A DNA stretch of 28,235 nt, taken from an uncultured Prevotella sp. (GTDB lineage: Bacteria > Bacteroidota > Bacteroidia > Bacteroidales > Bacteroidaceae). The position numbers were made by a program, and so were the translations under genes. Shown piece after piece: positions 26,509 to 28,235 of the stretch (position 1 is the stretch's first letter; each line of letters starts with the position of its first letter). The stretch is taken from the NCBI GenBank assembly GCA_902497035.1, contig CABVDL010000024.1:1-28235 (forward strand), read 5' to 3'. The notes under the pieces are model-generated. The model worked only from the letters and a program-made list of their open reading frames with translations, ran no database searches and was not told where the DNA came from.

Positions 26509-28023
26509 TTATTTGGTTTGGTTCATCTCCAGCAGCTCGTCCATGTTCTTGCGCGAGTTGCTCAGGCGCGGCACCTTGTGCTGTCCGCCGAGCTTGCCCT
26601 TGGCCTTCATCCAGTCGTTGAACAGTCCCGGGCGGGCCTTGACCACCTCGAGGTGCTGCAGCGTGACGTCGTGGAAGCGCTTGGCCTCGTAGTCGGAGTT
26701 GATTTCCTGCAATTTGCTGTCGAGCAGGTCGCTGAACTGCCTGAGGTCGGTCGGCTCCTTGGCAAACTCTATGAGCCACTGGTGGCGGCACTTCGCGTTC
26801 TCGTCCATATACACCGGCGCGGCCGTGTATTCCGACACCTGTGCCCCGGTCTTCTCGCAGGCGTAGGCCAGTCCTTTCTCGGCATTGTCCTGGATGAGCT
26901 CCTCGCCGAAGGCGTTGATGAACGACTTCGTGCGGCCGGTGATGACGAATTTATACGGCTTGACGGAGGTGAACGTCACGGTGTCGCCAATCATGTAGCG
27001 CCACAGACCGCACGACGTGCTGATCATCATGGCATAGTTCTTGTTCACCTCGACACCCTCCAATGGTACCACAGTGGGGTTGGGCTTGCCCACGTCCTCC
27101 AGGGGCATGAACTCATAGTACACGCCGTAGTCGAGCATGAGGAGCATCGAATGGTCCTCAGGGTCGTCCTGAATGCCGAAGAAGCCCTCTGAGGCGTTGT
27201 AGGTCTCCATGTAGTGCATCTTCGGCGAGGTGATAATCTCCTCGTATTGCTTGCGGTAGGGCGTGAAGGCGATGCCGCCGTGGAAGAACACCTCCAGGTT
27301 GGGCCATACGTCCTCGATGTGCCGCTTGCCCGACACCTCCAGCACGCGCACCAGGACGCTGAGCATCCATGACGGCACGCCCGAGATGTTGGTCACGTTG
27401 CTCTTCAGGCACTCGTGGGCAATGCGGTCGCGCTTCAGCTCGAAGTCGCTGAGCAGGGCCGTATGCTTCTTCGGCACGCGGAAAAGGTTGGCTATGGGGT
27501 TGATATTCTCGATGAGAATGGCGCTCAGGTCACCCACGAGCGAGCCCTCGACGTTGTAGTTGGGCGAGTGGCTGCCTCCGAGTATGAGCGACTTGCCGTC
27601 GAAGAGGCGGCTGTGGGGGTTGTTGCGAAGATAGAGCACCACCACGTCGGTGCCGCCTTTATAATGCACGTTGTGCAGGCCCTCGTTGGAGACGGGGATA
27701 AACTTGGACTTGTCGTTGGTGGTGCCAGACGACTTGGCGTACCATTTCACCAGTCCCGGCCACAGCACATTCTGCTCGCCGTGGCGCATGCGGTCGATGT
27801 CGCCCTTGAGCTCCTCGTAGGTGTTGACGGGAATGTTCTTGGCAAAATCGTCGTAGCTGTCGATGCTGTCGAACATGTGGTTGCGCCCGTATTCCGTTTC
27901 CATTCCTTTCTGTACAAGGTATTTCAGCACCGACCGCTGCAGCTCATCGGGAGCCGTGTAATGCTTTATAAGCTCTCTCTGCCTGGGCAGGAACAGCTTG
28001 CCTGCAATCTTTGTAAGACCCAT
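26509..28023 (-). CDS. GH3-like acyl-adenylate amido synthetase family protein
   Basis: 504 residues, similar in length to bacterial homologues of plant GH3 proteins. The ATP-binding loop WYAKSSGTTNDKSKFIP is at about 94-110, and the adenylate-binding METYNASEGFFGIQ and MISTSCGLWRYMIGDT segments follow. Plant GH3 enzymes adenylate a carboxylic acid and join it to an amino acid; the bacterial substrate is not known. No signal peptide. First gene of the minus-strand run, with a promoter just upstream. Confidence 0.88.
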   Translation of the reverse strand: MGLTKIAGKLFLPRQRELIKHYTAPDELQRSVLKYLVQKGMETEYGRNHMFDSIDSYDDFAKNIPVNTYEELKGDIDRMRHGEQNVLWPGLVKWYAKSSGTTNDKSKFIPVSNEGLHNVHYKGGTDVVVLYLRNNPHSRLFDGKSLILGGSHSPNYNVEGSLVGDLSAILIENINPIANLFRVPKKHTALLSDFELKRDRIAHECLKSNVTNISGVPSWMLSVLVRVLEVSGKRHIEDVWPNLEVFFHGGIAFTPYRKQYEEIITSPKMHYMETYNASEGFFGIQDDPEDHSMLLMLDYGVYYEFMPLEDVGKPNPTVVPLEGVEVNKNYAMMISTSCGLWRYMIGDTVTFTSVKPYKFVITGRTKSFINAFGEELIQDNAEKGLAYACEKTGAQVSEYTAAPVYMDENAKCRHQWLIEFAKEPTDLRQFSDLLDSKLQEINSDYEAKRFHDVTLQHLEVVKARPGLFNDWMKAKGKLGGQHKVPRLSNSRKNMDELLEMNQTK

Positions 28024-28051
28024 TTCTGCACAATAATCTTAATATAGACTG

Positions 28052-28083
28052 CAAATTTAACAGAAATCTTTGAGACGGGGCAA
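28052..28083 (-). promoter_or_regulatory. Promoter of the GH3-lipoprotein-DUF3108 run
   Basis: On the minus strand: TTG at 28083-28081, a 21-base spacer and TAAATTTG at 28059-28052, a full -7 match, 28 bases before the ATG at 28023. Confidence 0.65.
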
Positions 28084-28139
28084 CAATTAAGTTATTTTTA
28101 CATGTGACACGCGTTATCTGCCCGGAACGGTGACAGCCA

Positions 28140-28199
28140 CTACTCATAGAGATGGAAGAAGCGCTCCATCATCTGCCATTTCCTGACTTCGTCAATGCG
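28140..28199 (-). other. Possible C-terminal coding remnant next to repeat copy C
   Basis: On the minus strand a frame following TGA reads RIDEVRKWQMMERFFHLYE and ends in TAG at 28142-28140. The first six residues come from the repeat itself; the last 13 look protein-like and end before the GH3 promoter. It may be the tail of a gene cut by the repeat, or simply part of a longer repeat. No start codon is assigned. Confidence 0.3.
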
Positions 28200-28235
28200 T
28201 CACCCTGAATCGGACATAAGTTTATTGGAAAATAG
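28182..28235 (-). repeat. Composite dispersed repeat, copy C (partial, at window end)
   Basis: Inverted copy of 284-337, 50 of 54 identical, running to the final base of the window. The remainder of the repeat would lie beyond the end. Confidence 0.9.

Overview
The window looks like a piece of a Bacteroidales chromosome, most likely Prevotellaceae (Prevotella/Segatella-like). This is an inference. It rests on promoters of the Bacteroidetes type (TAnnTTTG at -7, TTG about 20 bases upstream), on families typical of the group (GH3-like protein, DUF2023 beside flavodoxin, SbsA-Ig lipoprotein, CarboxypepD-reg protein) and on G+C-rich dispersed repeats. The last bases of the window lie inside a repeat that also occurs near base 300, so the window probably ends at an assembly break.

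Layout. 1-339: a composite repeat (copy A). 340-4083: a patatin-like lipase divergent from an M24 aminopeptidase P, then an exported C1 cysteine peptidase with its own promoter and terminator. 4151-7773: recJ and recQ, overlapping start to stop. 7995-8920: flavodoxin plus a DUF2023 protein, an operon on the minus strand with promoter and terminator. 9197-10279: aroC. 10285-14134: a minus-strand run of serine hydrolase, LicD-type transferase, LicC-type nucleotidyltransferase and HisC/CobD-like PLP enzyme, which reads as a pathway that makes and attaches a phospho-amino-alcohol to a glycan. 14491-16414: a plus-strand operon of a tiny double-glycine-leader peptide (frame broken by one T), an exported CarboxypepD-reg protein and a CPBP intramembrane protease. 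16415-17079: a gene-free stretch with repeat copy B, a 45-bp palindromic tandem repeat and a terminator. 17080-28023: minus-strand M16 peptidase, then GT2 glycosyltransferase, Wzx-like flippase, trpS, a DUF3108 protein, an SbsA-Ig lipoprotein and a GH3-like protein. 28182-28235: repeat copy C.

The flanks are core housekeeping genes of high G+C. The middle, about 11.5-16.6 kb, is visibly A+T-richer and holds the accessory genes. By hand count, 14821-14880 has 22 of 60 G+C and 6001-6060 has 39 of 60.

The best candidate for an undescribed system is the operon at 14491-16414. Removing one T from the run at 14590-14594 restores a canonical double-glycine leader (LTxxEMxxxxGG) in front of a 15-residue core peptide. 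Fifteen bases later comes an exported protein, followed by an intramembrane protease of the family that often serves as bacteriocin immunity or peptide-processing factor. The second candidate is the LicC/PLP enzyme/LicD module, which has no choline kinase or choline transporter beside it.
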